Assembly: GCA_947846985.1 (NCBI GenBank)
Contig: CANTUZ010000004.1
Span: 77,775,159-77,839,158, forward strand
Length of the DNA: 64,000 nucleotides
Origin: Fratercula arctica
Taxonomy: Eukaryota; Chordata; Aves; Charadriiformes; Alcidae
Direction of reading: 5' to 3'
Below, piece after piece: positions 62,801-64,000 of the stretch. Position 1 is the stretch's first letter, and every line of letters begins with the position of its first letter. The translations under genes and the position numbers were made by a program. The notes under the pieces are model-generated. The model was not told where the DNA came from and did not search any database. It worked only from the letters and a program-made list of their open reading frames with translations.

Positions 62801-64000
62801 AAATGTGCCATACTGGAAAGGAAACTACCTGGTTCAATTATCCCATGCAATTGCAGTGGTCACCAGCTTCACTGTAACTTGTAAGCTAATTTTCAGGTTT
62901 GAGATAAATATCAGTCTCTGCTTGTATGCAAGTAGTTCCATTGAACATTAAGGGTTTTGTTTAGTTAGCTGCTGTACTGCAATGGTTTGATACGCCAAAT
63001 TCTTCCAGGTTCTTTCTTTCTCCCTTGGACAGCTGCATTAGCTTTCCAATTGCTTGCACGGCTCAGCTATTACAATTGTACAAATATTATCTATTTGATT
63101 TTGGGGAAGTTTTTAAAAGTAATTGTCAAACAATGATCATGCTTTGATTAAATAAATATTGTTATTGCGGCACTAGTTAGGACATAATTTAAATTTGCCA
63201 TGAATAATTTGTTACCATATCCGTCACCCTAACTCTGATCTAAACTGTGGTGGATATATTTGTCGGAAAGCCATCCTATTTTGCAAATTTGACATCAATA
63301 GCTGTTTCATGAGTGTATTTGACATTGTTTCATGAGTGTATTTGACATAATTTCTAACATTATTTTGTGCCAATCACATTTACTCTAAACTGCTTATTAT
63401 TTTATTGCTGGAAATGGCAACATGTATTTACTCAGCTTTTTACTTTAGAATCAGCAGGCTATCACTTGCTTTATTAATCAAATCCAACCTTGAGGATTAC
63501 AGCCACCAGTTTCAAGTTTATTTAATTGCTGCTACTCAGAAAACAACAACTTAGTAATGCAGCTACATTTACATCTTTGATGAGCTGCTTTTTTTACAGG
63601 CTTCATTATGTTTGGAAAGAACTGATTTTTTTTTTTTTTTCCTTTCTGACTGCATATAATATATCTTACACTATTCTAAATCCTTTTGAACTGTTAGTTG
63701 TTACATACATACTAACAGTGAAAATGAAATGCCAGTTTTAGGAATTAAGGACAAAACATTAATTGGCTAAAGAAGTTCAGAACAGTTGCCGAAGCATCTC
63801 TGACTTAAAAATCAGAGCTACAACAATTTCCTCTCAGCTGGGAAGAGCGTTTATCAATACAAAAGGATGAAAAAAGAGAAAAGGCCTGAGATTTGTTTCT
63901 TCGGACTTCTTCCCAATACTGTTGGGTGCCGAGAGACCCATCGAGGGCACTTCTACTTTCTTCATGATTCCCTCCAATTTATAATTATAAAGACAGTTAC
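62801..64000. other. Unassigned AT-rich non-coding stretch
   Basis: No supported gene or interspersed repeat. A T-rich tract lies near 63628-63645. The part 63050-63500 is repeat-free with words such as CAAACAATGATC, TGATTAAATAAATATTG and GCCAATCACA, and could be conserved non-coding sequence. A perfect tandem duplication is listed separately. Confidence 0.5.
63303..63348 (+). repeat. Perfect 23-bp tandem duplication
   Basis: Two identical copies (63303-63325 and 63326-63348) of a 23-bp unit that starts TGTTTCATGAG and ends TTTGACAT. The unit is not low-complexity and contains the palindrome TCATGA. Identity suggests a recent duplication. Confidence 0.97.

Noticed and set aside
1..64000. CRISPR arrays, operons, prokaryotic promoters or mobile islands
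   Set aside because: Repeat content is eukaryotic (avian CR1). No direct-repeat/spacer arrays or tightly packed genes are present.

Overview
This window looks like bird nuclear DNA, most likely a gene-poor intergenic or deep-intronic stretch. It is AT-rich, full of stop codons on both strands, and I found no host protein-coding gene, rRNA, tRNA or CRISPR array that I can support. The bird call rests on the repeats. Almost every recognisable interspersed repeat is a CR1 LINE, mostly 5'-truncated and ending in the avian (ATTCTATG)n terminus. I saw no mammalian-type LINE-1 or Alu-like repeat. Older, heavily decayed CR1 copies resemble CR1 families shared with turtles and crocodilians, so a crocodilian is a weaker alternative.

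Layout. 1-6.3 kb: unassigned sequence with a block of undepleted CpG near 3.3-3.7 kb. 6.3-6.7 kb: a CR1 endonuclease fragment with no 3' end. 6.7-9.4 kb: AT-rich sequence with homeodomain-type palindromes. 9.4-11.05 kb: two ancient CR1 relics in tandem. 11-18 kb: unassigned, with small CpG clusters. 18.1-18.7 kb: antisense CR1 with a 163-codon open C-terminal reverse-transcriptase frame. 18.7-25 kb: unassigned, with a CpG-dense patch at 23.94-24.08 kb. 25.1-26.0 kb: an antisense CR1, then a CR1 3' stub that continues into a graded pentanucleotide satellite. 26-31.7 kb: unassigned, including a diverged three-unit tandem repeat at 30.5-30.9 kb. 31.7-32.1 kb: antisense CR1. 32-42 kb: the longest stretch with no recognised interspersed repeat, holding a 310-bp polypyrimidine tract and a region that looks like a conserved non-coding element (38.5-39.4 kb). 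42-53.3 kb: five CR1 copies, including a double internal-deletion copy with endonuclease motifs and one whose open frame runs into a trinucleotide repeat. 53.3-60.7 kb: unassigned. 60.7-62.8 kb: an ancient sense CR1 apparently split by two younger antisense CR1s. 62.8-64 kb: unassigned AT-rich DNA with a perfect 23-bp duplication.

Nothing here forms an operon-like or cooperating gene system. The only protein-coding information is decayed CR1 ORF2 (endonuclease plus reverse transcriptase). I found no convincing new system. The best leads are the repeat-on-repeat structures and a few candidate regulatory patches, which need alignment with other bird genomes. All repeat names come from recalled CR1 features, not a database search, and CpG counts were made by eye.
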